Below, one piece after another: positions 1-7,345 of a stretch of DNA of 64,000 nt. Every line of letters begins with the position of its first letter. Positions within the stretch are counted from its first letter, which is position 1. The position numbers and the translations under genes were made by a program. The notes under the pieces are model-generated. The model made no database searches. It had not been told where the DNA came from and saw nothing but the letters and a program-made list of their open reading frames with translations. Source of the stretch: Lelliottia amnigena (GTDB lineage: Bacteria > Pseudomonadota > Gammaproteobacteria > Enterobacterales > Enterobacteriaceae); NCBI GenBank assembly GCA_900635465.1, contig LR134135.1, positions 2,480,001-2,544,000 on the forward strand, in the 5' to 3' direction.

Positions 1-57
1 GCGATTTTCACCAATTCTTAAGATTATCATTCAGTGACGTATAAATGAGACAAATAG

Positions 58-798
58 ATGTTGATGAATATAAAGACTTCTCAGCGAAACGACGCCCGCG
101 CGGAATTTCGCGCAGGCATCACCGCCTGCTTGCCCACCATCCCCGGCTACTGGAGTATCGGTTTTGCCGCCGGAGCGATCGGAACGCTGTCGGGATTTAC
201 GACCGTCCAGACCGCCCTGATGGCAAGTGCGCTGTACGCCGGTTCGGCGCAGTTTCTGTTTTATTCCCTGTGGGCGACGGGCGCAGAAATCGCGTCGGTC
301 GTTTTAAGCGTGTTCCTGGTGAATCTTCGTTATCTGCTGATGAGTTCCGCAATGAGTCTGTTCTTTCGTGACTACACCACAACGCAAAAAATCATCAGCG
401 GGCTGTTGCTCACCGACGAAACCTTTGGCGTCGCCGTGCAGCAAGGTAGTCAGCAAAATAGCGTGCCCTACGCGTGGATGCTGGGGCTCAATCTGGCCGC
501 CTGGATCAACTGGATCCTCGCCTGCGTGGTCGGCGCGGGGCTGGCATCTGCCCTGCCACCGTCGTTAATGGAAGGGTTGAGCTTCAGCCTGGTGTCGATG
601 TTTATCGGCCTGGTCTTGATGATCTGGTTTGCCAGCCGCCGAAAAGCGCTGGAATCCTTCAGCATCGCCGCAGCGGTAATCATTACGTTGCTGACGGCCA
701 GCCATACCGATATGAGCGTGGTGGTGATTGTAGCAGCGTCCGTTTCCGCCACGCTGGCGACGCTTGGTTTGCGCCTCTTCAGCCGAGGGGAGAAATAA
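58..798 (+). CDS. AzlC-family branched-chain amino acid exporter, large subunit
   Basis: This 246-residue hydrophobic protein matches the AzlC family, the large subunit of two-component exporters of branched-chain or related amino acids in the inner membrane. Visible family features are a GFAAGAIG stretch near residue 35, YAGSAQF near residue 60, an NLRY motif near residue 88 and LLTDETFGV near residue 116. About six to seven membrane segments can be drawn. The next gene starts two bases after the stop and encodes the small AzlD partner, so the two form an operon. Two start codons (58 and 64) are possible and neither has a strong ribosome site. It is only distantly like E. coli YgaZ, so the substrate is unknown. 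Confidence 0.85.
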   Translation: MLMNIKTSQRNDARAEFRAGITACLPTIPGYWSIGFAAGAIGTLSGFTTVQTALMASALYAGSAQFLFYSLWATGAEIASVVLSVFLVNLRYLLMSSAMSLFFRDYTTTQKIISGLLLTDETFGVAVQQGSQQNSVPYAWMLGLNLAAWINWILACVVGAGLASALPPSLMEGLSFSLVSMFIGLVLMIWFASRRKALESFSIAAAVIITLLTASHTDMSVVVIVAASVSATLATLGLRLFSRGEK

Positions 799-799
799 G

Positions 800-1123
800 A
801 TGGAGCGAAATATTTTACTGGCAATTATGGCCTGCGCGGTCGTCACGGCGTTGATGCGCACGGTGCCGATTTTACTGCTGTCCCGATTCCGTCTGGCGCC
901 CATGTTACAGCAGTGGCTAAGTTTCATTCCCTCCGCGATTATGGCCGCGATTGTCACCGCCGAACTGATGGGCAAACCGGCGCTTACACCCTCCGGGATC
1001 AGCCTGTCGCTGCTGGCCGCACTGGCGGCCACGCTGGCAGGCATCGTCACGCGCAGCCTGTTTGCGACCGTCCTTGCCGGCATGGTGGCGTTTTCAGGGT
1101 TAAGCTATTTTCTGATGGGCTAG
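800..1123 (+). CDS. AzlD-family small membrane subunit
   Basis: This 107-residue protein has three or four membrane segments and is of the AzlD type. It begins MERNILLAIMACAVVTALMR and contains the RTVPIL motif typical of the family. It is expected to pair with the AzlC-like product just upstream to export branched-chain amino acids. The start at 800 is preceded by GAGGGGAGAAATAAG, a good ribosome site that overlaps the end of azlC and so suggests translational coupling. The gene downstream is convergent. The family call is firm and the substrate is inferred only. Confidence 0.85.
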   Translation: MERNILLAIMACAVVTALMRTVPILLLSRFRLAPMLQQWLSFIPSAIMAAIVTAELMGKPALTPSGISLSLLAALAATLAGIVTRSLFATVLAGMVAFSGLSYFLMG

Positions 1124-1135
1124 TTTACAGGTGGG

Positions 1136-1912
1136 TCACGCCCTTTCGCGCCAGTCCAGCAACACGGTATAGGGCTGGCGCGTGACCTCGCTAAATCCGC
1201 CGATGAACATGTCATCGCAAATTTGCCGGTATTTTGTCGCGCTCACCAGGTCACTCAGCGCGGCCCGGATGCGGGAAAGTGTCTCTTGCGTGGTGGTCTT
1301 CGCCGTAATCAGCGGCAATCCTGGCGCTGGCGGGCTTTCGCCAATCACTGTCAATCCGTCGATCAGCGCCGGTTCGTGGCGCTGTAAAAGTGCCCAGGTG
1401 ATGCAATCGATAGCCGCAATATCCGCCGCACCGCGCGTAATCTCGATCAATGATTGTCGATGGCTACCGCTGATAACGACATCTTCGAAAAAGGGTGCGT
1501 CGTGGTGAAGCGACGCGACCATTTTCAGCAACACGTTATAGCCCGATTGCGAATCGCGCGCGTTGCACGCCACGCGTTTCCCCTTGAAATCCGCCAGCAT
1601 CTGTTGCGCATCCGTCGCGCGCGCCACTAAAAAACTGCGGTAATGAATCCCGTCGCAGCCGGGTGCGGTGTAATGAAAGCACCCTACCGTCTGCACGTCC
1701 GGTAGCTGCGTCATCAGCGGGAAACCGCAGGTCTGGCTGAGCAACAAATCCGGGTGACGCCAGTGCGACACCAAATTGTCCCCCGACACGTTCCAATTAA
1801 GATGACTCACATCCACACCGTGTTCAGCGAGCAACGTCCGCACGGCAAACGTTAACGCCTCATTGTCGGCGCATTTCACGGCATACATTGGAAACGCAAA
1901 GAGATTACTCAT
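1136..1912 (-). CDS. PhnD-like substrate-binding-fold protein without signal peptide
   Basis: This 258-residue protein has the periplasmic-binding-protein fold of the PhnD/phosphonate-binding family. Family features include DLLLSQTCGFPL near residue 55, FKGKRVACNARDSQSGYN near residue 112, and SGSHRQSLIEITRGAADIAAID near residue 150, cut here to its key parts. The N-terminus (MSNLFAFPMYAVKCADNEAL) has no signal peptide, so the protein is predicted to be cytosolic. No ABC permease or ATPase gene is adjacent. It lies downstream of the desaturase gene on the same strand and overlaps it by 8 bases, so the two are probably co-translated. The role is unknown. It may sense or bind a small anion, or be a decayed transporter component. 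Confidence 0.75.
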   Translation of the reverse strand: MSNLFAFPMYAVKCADNEALTFAVRTLLAEHGVDVSHLNWNVSGDNLVSHWRHPDLLLSQTCGFPLMTQLPDVQTVGCFHYTAPGCDGIHYRSFLVARATDAQQMLADFKGKRVACNARDSQSGYNVLLKMVASLHHDAPFFEDVVISGSHRQSLIEITRGAADIAAIDCITWALLQRHEPALIDGLTVIGESPPAPGLPLITAKTTTQETLSRIRAALSDLVSATKYRQICDDMFIGGFSEVTRQPYTVLLDWRERA

Positions 1913-2891
1913 GTGTCTCGCTTGTCTCCACGCCGGGATGGACCGTCACATCCACAGTTTTTGCCCAAAAATGTCGTAACCACTCGCCATAGCCGCCAAC
2001 CACAAATGCGTGGTTACGCCGCTGATAGTCCGATTTATCACGCAAATAGATGTCTCTCAGGCCGTACCAGGGCACGCCCGGGAGATCGTGATGCACAGAA
2101 TGATAGTTGAGATTCAGAAACAGCACGCGCCAGGGGAGCGATGCCTCGTTAATCACCGAACGCGCCAGCGGATCGTCTGCGGCTCGATGCTCGTAAAAAG
2201 AGCGAATTTTGGTCAGCGCCAGCGCCGGATAACTTACGCCCAGCACAAAATACAGCGCAGAAAATCCGCGCCCTTCCATCCAGACAAACAGTCCCGCCAG
2301 CAGTGCGGCGTGCATCAGCCACATCGCCATGGCTTGGTAGTGTAAATCCCGAAATGCCCGCCCTGCACTCGCCAGCGTCTGACCAATATCCAGCAGAGGC
2401 GCTAACAGCAGTCGTCCCGGGAACGTGTTGCGCAGATGAATGATTTTACGCTGCCAGGGTGAAAACTGCGCCCAGCTTGCGTCGGTGAAATAGTACGACT
2501 CGGGATCGTCCGTCGGCACCGTCAGGCGATCGTGGCGATGATGTGCCAGATGCGAATCACGATACAGCCCGTACGGATACCAGACGGCGAGCGGCAATGT
2601 GCCCAGCAGCTGGTTAAACCACGCCACGCGGGTAGGATGACCGTGGATCAATTCATGCTGCAGCGACAGATACCAGGCGGTAAACCCGATAAGCAACAGC
2701 GTGGAGGGGATAAGGCCGAGGGTTTGCCAGAAAATCAGCGTTGAAAACCAACCGCCGTAAACCCCCGCAATCACCATCCAGGTCGGGAATTCACTGCGCC
2801 ACAGCCAGCCTTGCGAGAGACGCCGTATCAATGCGCGCTGCTCTTCATGTAAATAGTAAGACGTTCCTTTACCCATCTGTCCCAGCGCCAT
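1905..2891 (-). CDS. membrane fatty acid desaturase
   Basis: This 328-residue integral-membrane di-iron desaturase shows all three histidine clusters of the family: HELIHGH at residues 79-85, HLAHHRHD from residue 114, and YHSVHHDLP near residue 270. Four membrane segments flank them. The clusters bind the di-iron centre that inserts a double bond, or hydroxylates, an acyl chain using O2 and an electron donor. No ferredoxin or reductase gene is nearby. The gene overlaps the PhnD-like gene downstream by 8 bases. E. coli K-12 lacks it, so it is an accessory gene. The exact substrate cannot be read from the sequence. Confidence 0.85.
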   Translation of the reverse strand: MALGQMGKGTSYYLHEEQRALIRRLSQGWLWRSEFPTWMVIAGVYGGWFSTLIFWQTLGLIPSTLLLIGFTAWYLSLQHELIHGHPTRVAWFNQLLGTLPLAVWYPYGLYRDSHLAHHRHDRLTVPTDDPESYYFTDASWAQFSPWQRKIIHLRNTFPGRLLLAPLLDIGQTLASAGRAFRDLHYQAMAMWLMHAALLAGLFVWMEGRGFSALYFVLGVSYPALALTKIRSFYEHRAADDPLARSVINEASLPWRVLFLNLNYHSVHHDLPGVPWYGLRDIYLRDKSDYQRRNHAFVVGGYGEWLRHFWAKTVDVTVHPGVETSETHE

Positions 2892-2990
2892 TTTCGCAGT
2901 CTTTGTTTAATTCATGAAGATCTGAGATAACGCCGGAAATGACAAAGAATTTAAATGGCTAACCTTTGCCAAAATGTCGCAAGGAAAGAC

Positions 2991-3116
2991 GTGACAGGAA
3001 ACGTTAACGGCGGGATGGTCAGGATCGTCGTATTCCTGGAACTGGGCGCGCTGATTATCGTCGCCATTGCGAGGCAGAACGTGGTGAACGCCCGAAAAGT
3101 ACAGCCCGCCGTGTGA
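2991..3116 (+). CDS. possible small hydrophobic protein (41 residues)
   Basis: This is a short frame between two genes on the opposite strand. GTG at 2991 follows AAGGA at 2981-2985 with a five-base gap, which is a good ribosome site. The product would be VTGNVNGG followed by a hydrophobic run (MVRIVVFLELGALIIVAIAR) and a basic tail, so it could be a single-pass membrane peptide. The frame extends upstream to ATG 2955. A GC-rich hairpin and T-run follow the stop. I do not recognise it. The alternative is chance coding in an intergenic spacer. Confidence 0.35.
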   Translation: MTGNVNGGMVRIVVFLELGALIIVAIARQNVVNARKVQPAV

Positions 3117-3118
3117 AC

Positions 3119-3143
3119 TAAACGCCCCTTTCCGGGGCGTTTT
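3119..3143. terminator. hairpin terminator
   Basis: AAACGCCCC, a short TTT loop, then GGGGCGTTT, followed by T residues on the plus strand. On the minus strand the left arm also ends in a T-run. It can end the exporter gene transcribed from the right and the possible small ORF from the left. Confidence 0.7.
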
Positions 3144-3144
3144 C

Positions 3145-4341
3145 TCATTCCGCCGTCACCGGTTTGACCCGAACGCCTGCCAGCACAATCACCATGGCGG
3201 AGACCAGCAGCAGGCCGCTGCCGGCAAATACGCCGCTGGCCCCGTTGAGGTCAAATATCGCCCCACCGCCTGCCGCGCCAGCACCAATCGCAAACTGAAT
3301 GGAGGCGACCAGCAACCCGCCCGCGCTTTCGGCTTCGTCCGGCACGGTCGTGGCAAGCCAGGTCGACCAGCCAACGGGCACCAGCCCAAACGCAAATCCC
3401 CACAGCGCCACCAGCAGACCGTCCAGCATCGCCAGATGGCCAAACGCCACCATCATCAATGCCAGGATGCCCATCACGAAAGGAACCAGCGCCAGCGTCA
3501 GGCGCAAATTCCGCGCAAGCAACATCCCGGCAATGGACGTGCCGACAAAATTCGCCAGCCCGAAGCCTAGCAGGATCACGGAGATGGTCTCTACGCTGGC
3601 CTGTCCAACGGTTTCGAGGAACGGGCGCAGATAGGTGAAGAAGGCAAAATGTCCGCTGAAAATCAGCACCGTCGCCAGTAAACCGCCAATCATCCCCGGA
3701 CGGCGCAACACGCGCAGAAGCGTCGCCAGGCTGCCGCTACTCTCCGGCTTCATTGACGGCAGCACCCAGAGCTGCCAGAGCAGCGCCACTATGCTCGGCA
3801 CAATGCAGAGGATAAAGACGTTGCGCCAGCCAATCAGGCTACCGAGATAGCTCCCGAGTGGCGCGGCAACCACGGTGGCGACCGACACGCTGGAGAAGAT
3901 CACCGCCAGCGCTTTTGGCACTTTATCCGCAGGCACCAGCCGCATCGCCGTCGCCGTCGACATCGCCCAGAAACCGCCAATGGCAATCCCCAGCAGTAAA
4001 CGACCAAACAGCAACACGTTTAGGGTCGGCGCAAATGCCACCAGCAGACTGGAGATAATTTGCAGCACCGAGAAAAACATCAGTACCCAGCGACGGTCGA
4101 TATTTTTCGTCGCTGGCGTTATCAGCAAACCGGTGACCAGCGCAACCAGCGCCGTTGCCGTGACCGCCTGCCCGGCCATGCCTTCGGTCACCCCCAGACT
4201 TGCCGCCATCGGTGTTAATAAACTGGCGGGTAAAAACTCGGCCGTAATCAGGCCAAACACCCCCAGTCCCAGTGAATAGACGGCTCGCCAGGCGGGTTTT
4301 GCGGGCACGATTGCCTCACTCGCCGCGATACATGAACTCAT
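3145..4341 (-). CDS. NepI-like MFS exporter (DHA1 family)
   Basis: This 398-residue transporter of the major facilitator superfamily has twelve predicted membrane segments. It resembles E. coli NepI, the purine ribonucleoside exporter, along its length: EFLPASLLTPMAASLGV near residue 35, DRRWVLM near residue 83, GGFWAMSTATAMRLVP near residue 120 and PVGWSTWLATT near residue 305. The start at 4341 is preceded by GGAGAG; a longer frame to 4386 lacks such a site. It is divergent from an AraC-family gene, the usual layout of an exporter with its own regulator. The substrate is inferred to be a nucleoside or similar small molecule but is not shown. Confidence 0.85.
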   Translation of the reverse strand: MSSCIAASEAIVPAKPAWRAVYSLGLGVFGLITAEFLPASLLTPMAASLGVTEGMAGQAVTATALVALVTGLLITPATKNIDRRWVLMFFSVLQIISSLLVAFAPTLNVLLFGRLLLGIAIGGFWAMSTATAMRLVPADKVPKALAVIFSSVSVATVVAAPLGSYLGSLIGWRNVFILCIVPSIVALLWQLWVLPSMKPESSGSLATLLRVLRRPGMIGGLLATVLIFSGHFAFFTYLRPFLETVGQASVETISVILLGFGLANFVGTSIAGMLLARNLRLTLALVPFVMGILALMMVAFGHLAMLDGLLVALWGFAFGLVPVGWSTWLATTVPDEAESAGGLLVASIQFAIGAGAAGGGAIFDLNGASGVFAGSGLLLVSAMVIVLAGVRVKPVTAE

Positions 4342-4365
4342 CGGTTGCTCTCCCGTTAAAATAAT

Positions 4366-4379
4366 GTGACAACTGTCAC
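4366..4379. promoter_or_regulatory. inverted repeat in exporter/AraC divergent promoter
   Basis: GTGACA-AC-TGTCAC is a perfect 6-bp inverted repeat in the 115-bp spacer between the divergent exporter and regulator genes. It lies 24 bases upstream of the exporter start. A TATAAT hexamer for the regulator lies at 4416-4421. The repeat is a candidate operator for the adjacent AraC-type regulator or another dimeric factor. Confidence 0.45.
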
Positions 4380-4456
4380 GAATCATAGGGCGTTCCCCAC
4401 GGACGATCTATGACATATAATCTCCACTTATTGATTATTCGTCCGGAGTTGTCTCC

Positions 4457-5413
4457 ATGACCGTTCAGCCACCCGATATGATCAGCGAGCTTTTGCGCGG
4501 AATGCGGCTTTCAGGTGTGAAATATCGTCGCATCGAAACCACCTCGCCCTTTGGCGTGTCGTTTGCCTATGTCGCCGGCAAAGCGCAGTTTCATTTCGTG
4601 AGTCAGGGTTCAGCGCTGCTGCGCATGGAGAGCGGCGCGCGCTTTACTCTGAACAGTGGCGATGCGCTGTTTATCCCGAACGGTAACGCGCACGCCCTGC
4701 TTTCTGATGAAAACGCCACTGTGATCCCGGTTTCCGCCTATCCCAGTGAATCGATTTGCAACTCTGTCTGTGCCATCACCTGCGAGCCGTGCCCTCAGAG
4801 TGATAAGACGGTGATATTCAGCGGGTGTATGGACTTTGAGCTGGGCGGGATGCAGCCGCTGATCAAAGCGATGCCAGAAGTGATGATGGTGAGTCGCCTG
4901 ATGTCGACGTGGCCCGAGATCCATCCGTTGCTGGCGGCAATGGAACGCGAATCCATGACGCGCCAGGTGGGGTTTGCCGGAATTCTGGCGCGTCTGGCTG
5001 ATGTGGTCGCCGCACTCATCGTGCGTGGCTGGGTGGAAGCGGGTTGCGGCAAAGCCACCGGCTGGGTACAGGTTTTGCGCGATCCGCGCCTCAGCCGCGC
5101 GATTTATGCCATGCACCAGCAGCCTGGTGTCAACTGGAGCGTGGCGGAGCTGGCGAAAGAAGCCGGCACGTCGCGATCCGTTTTTGCCGAGCGCTTTTTG
5201 TCGGCCACCGGTACGACACCGGCAAAATACTTAAGCGAGCTGCGGATGCGGTTGGCGATTCAGTACATTCGTCATGAGCATCAGCCCATTGAAACCGTTG
5301 CGCTGCGTCTGGGCTATGGCTCGCTCGCGGCGTTCAGCCGGGCGTTTAAACGCATTGTCGGTCAGGCGCCCGGTGCCTTGCGGGAAACCACCCCGATTGC
5401 AGAGGAGATCTAA
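4457..5413 (+). CDS. AraC-family regulator with N-terminal cupin
   Basis: This 318-residue transcription regulator has an N-terminal cupin-type sensing domain (about residues 10-200; GDALFIPNGNAHALL near residue 72) and a C-terminal pair of helix-turn-helix motifs. The C-terminal signature runs through WSVAELAKEAGTSRSVFAERF and YLSELRMRLAIQYI to GYGSLAAFSRAFKR near residue 285. Four cysteines lie close together near residues 98-114 (SICNSVCAITCEPCP), which could bind metal or sense redox state. It is divergent from the NepI-like exporter and probably controls it. Family members of this layout are usually activators of an adjacent efflux gene, so this link is an inference. Confidence 0.85.
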   Translation: MTVQPPDMISELLRGMRLSGVKYRRIETTSPFGVSFAYVAGKAQFHFVSQGSALLRMESGARFTLNSGDALFIPNGNAHALLSDENATVIPVSAYPSESICNSVCAITCEPCPQSDKTVIFSGCMDFELGGMQPLIKAMPEVMMVSRLMSTWPEIHPLLAAMERESMTRQVGFAGILARLADVVAALIVRGWVEAGCGKATGWVQVLRDPRLSRAIYAMHQQPGVNWSVAELAKEAGTSRSVFAERFLSATGTTPAKYLSELRMRLAIQYIRHEHQPIETVALRLGYGSLAAFSRAFKRIVGQAPGALRETTPIAEEI

Positions 5414-5540
5414 ACAGTAAATCGTCTGGTTCTGCCTAAAGTGGGATGTTCAACACGCGAAGCCGGCGATATTCGTCTAAGGTTTTCAGGTGATTGACGA
5501 CAGCGTTCACGCTGCTCGCAAATAAAAAGGAGAAGAATCG

Positions 5541-7247
5541 ATGACGATAATTGATCTGCGCCGTCCTGCGGCTTTAACGCTGGCGCTGCGCGTCGCATTG
5601 GGAGGCGCACTGCTCGGTGTGGCTGCGTTCGGCCATGCCGAAGAGGCACAATCCACGCAAAAGCAGTCGCCGGATATTCTGCTCGGTCCCCTGTTTGTTG
5701 ACGTGCAGACCGCAAAATTATTCCCTGATCAAAAAACCTTTGCCGACGCGGTACCCAAAAGCGATCCCCTGATGATCCTGGCGGATTACCGCATGCAGCA
5801 TAAACAGTCCAGCTTTGACCTGCGACACTTTGTCGAGATGAACTTCACCCTGCCGGGCGAAGGGGAAAAATATGTTCCTCCCGCCGGGCAGAACTTACGC
5901 GAACATATTGACGGTTTATGGCCGGTGCTGACGCGCACCACCGATAAGGCCAGCAAATGGGATTCACTGCTTCCGTTGCCTAAACCCTATGTCGTGCCGG
6001 GCGGGCGTTTCCGTGAAGTCTATTACTGGGACAGCTACTTCACTATGCTGGGCCTGGCCGAGAGCGGCCACTGGGACAAAATCAGCGATATGGTGGCGAA
6101 CTTTGCCTACGAACTCGACGCCTGGGGCCATATCCCCAACGGTAACCGCAGCTATTATCTGAGCCGCTCCCAACCGCCGTTCTTCTCCCTGATGGTTGAG
6201 CTGCTGGCGACGCATGATAAAGAGGCGCTGAAAACCTATCGTCCGCAGATGGAAAAAGAGTACGCCTATTGGATGGAAGGCGCAGAGAGCTTACAGCCGG
6301 GGCAGGCGAATAAACGTGTGGTAAAACTGGATGATGGTTCGATTCTGAACCGCTATTGGGATGACCGCGATACGCCCCGCCCTGAATCCTGGCTTGATGA
6401 CGTGACCACCGCTAAAAATAACCCGAACCGTCCGGCGACGGAGATCTATCGCGATCTGCGATCTGCGGCGGCGTCTGGCTGGGACTTTAGCTCCCGCTGG
6501 ATGGACGATCCGCAAAAGCTCGGGACGATCCGTACCACCAGTATTGTGCCCGTCGACCTGAACGCCCTGATGTTCAAGATGGAAAAACTGCTGGCAAAAG
6601 CGAGCCAGGAATCGGGCGATGCTGCCGCGGCCAGCAAGTATGAAAACCTGGCGACGTCTCGTCAAAAAGCCATGGAAAACCATCTGTGGAATGACAAAGA
6701 GGGCTGGTACGCCGATTACGATCTGAAGAGCAAAAAGGTGCGTAATCAGCTGACCGCCGCCGCACTGTTCCCGCTGTATGTGAACGCGGCGTCAAACGAT
6801 CGCGCCGCGAAAGTCGCCAGCGCGACGGCCTCGCGTCTGCTTAAACCGGGGGGAATTTCGACCACCACCGTCAATAGCGGCCAGCAGTGGGACGCGCCAA
6901 ACGGCTGGGCACCTTTACAATGGGTTGCCGCTGAAGGGCTGCAAAACTACGGTCATGAAAAAGTGGCGATGGATGTCACCTGGCGCTTCCTGACTAACGT
7001 TCAGCACACCTACGATCGCGAGCAAAAACTGGTCGAGAAATATGACGTTTCTACCACCGGAACGGGCGGCGGCGGAGGCGAGTATCCATTGCAGGATGGA
7101 TTCGGCTGGACCAATGGCGTGACGTTAAAAATGCTGGATCTCGTGTGTCCGAAAGAGAAACCGTGCGACAGCGTACCTGCCTCACAGCCAGCGGCGAACG
7201 AGGATGTTGCTCCGCAATCGTCAACGCAGAAGAGTGTGGCGCAGTAG
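5541..7247 (+). CDS. treA: periplasmic trehalase TreA
   Basis: This 568-residue glycoside hydrolase family 37 enzyme splits trehalose into two glucose units in the periplasm, allowing growth on trehalose at high osmolarity. A signal peptide spans about residues 1-34, ending near GHAEEA. Both family signatures are present: [15 protein letters not shown] near residue 152 and [10 protein letters not shown] near residue 450. [20 protein letters not shown] near residue 510 is the glycine-rich C-terminal motif. The length matches E. coli TreA (565). AAAAGGAG precedes the ATG. A strong hairpin follows the stop. Confidence 0.97.
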   Translation: MTIIDLRRPAALTLALRVALGGALLGVAAFGHAEEAQSTQKQSPDILLGPLFVDVQTAKLFPDQKTFADAVPKSDPLMILADYRMQHKQSSFDLRHFVEMNFTLPGEGEKYVPPAGQNLREHIDGLWPVLTRTTDKASKWDSLLPLPKPYVVPGGRFREVYYWDSYFTMLGLAESGHWDKISDMVANFAYELDAWGHIPNGNRSYYLSRSQPPFFSLMVELLATHDKEALKTYRPQMEKEYAYWMEGAESLQPGQANKRVVKLDDGSILNRYWDDRDTPRPESWLDDVTTAKNNPNRPATEIYRDLRSAAASGWDFSSRWMDDPQKLGTIRTTSIVPVDLNALMFKMEKLLAKASQESGDAAAASKYENLATSRQKAMENHLWNDKEGWYADYDLKSKKVRNQLTAAALFPLYVNAASNDRAAKVASATASRLLKPGGISTTTVNSGQQWDAPNGWAPLQWVAAEGLQNYGHEKVAMDVTWRFLTNVQHTYDREQKLVEKYDVSTTGTGGGGGEYPLQDGFGWTNGVTLKMLDLVCPKEKPCDSVPASQPAANEDVAPQSSTQKSVAQ

Positions 7248-7293
7248 CCAGAACGTTATTTTATGGCTTACATCCTATAAGTGGATAGCAAAC

Positions 7294-7325
7294 AAAACGG
7301 CAACCTCAGTTGCCGTTTTACTTTT
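7294..7325 (+). terminator. treA terminator
   Basis: AAAACGGCAAC, a four-base loop CTCA, then GTTGCCGTTTT followed by a T-rich tail. The 11-bp arms are perfectly complementary. A-rich sequence on the left could also let it serve the convergent receptor gene. Confidence 0.85.
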
Positions 7326-7345
7326 TAGCCCTACCCTGAACTTAA

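Noticed and set aside
2951..3148. Minus-strand frame of 65 codons beside the small-ORF region
   Set aside because: It has no ribosome site or recognisable motif and ends inside the exporter terminator; the plus-strand frame is better supported.
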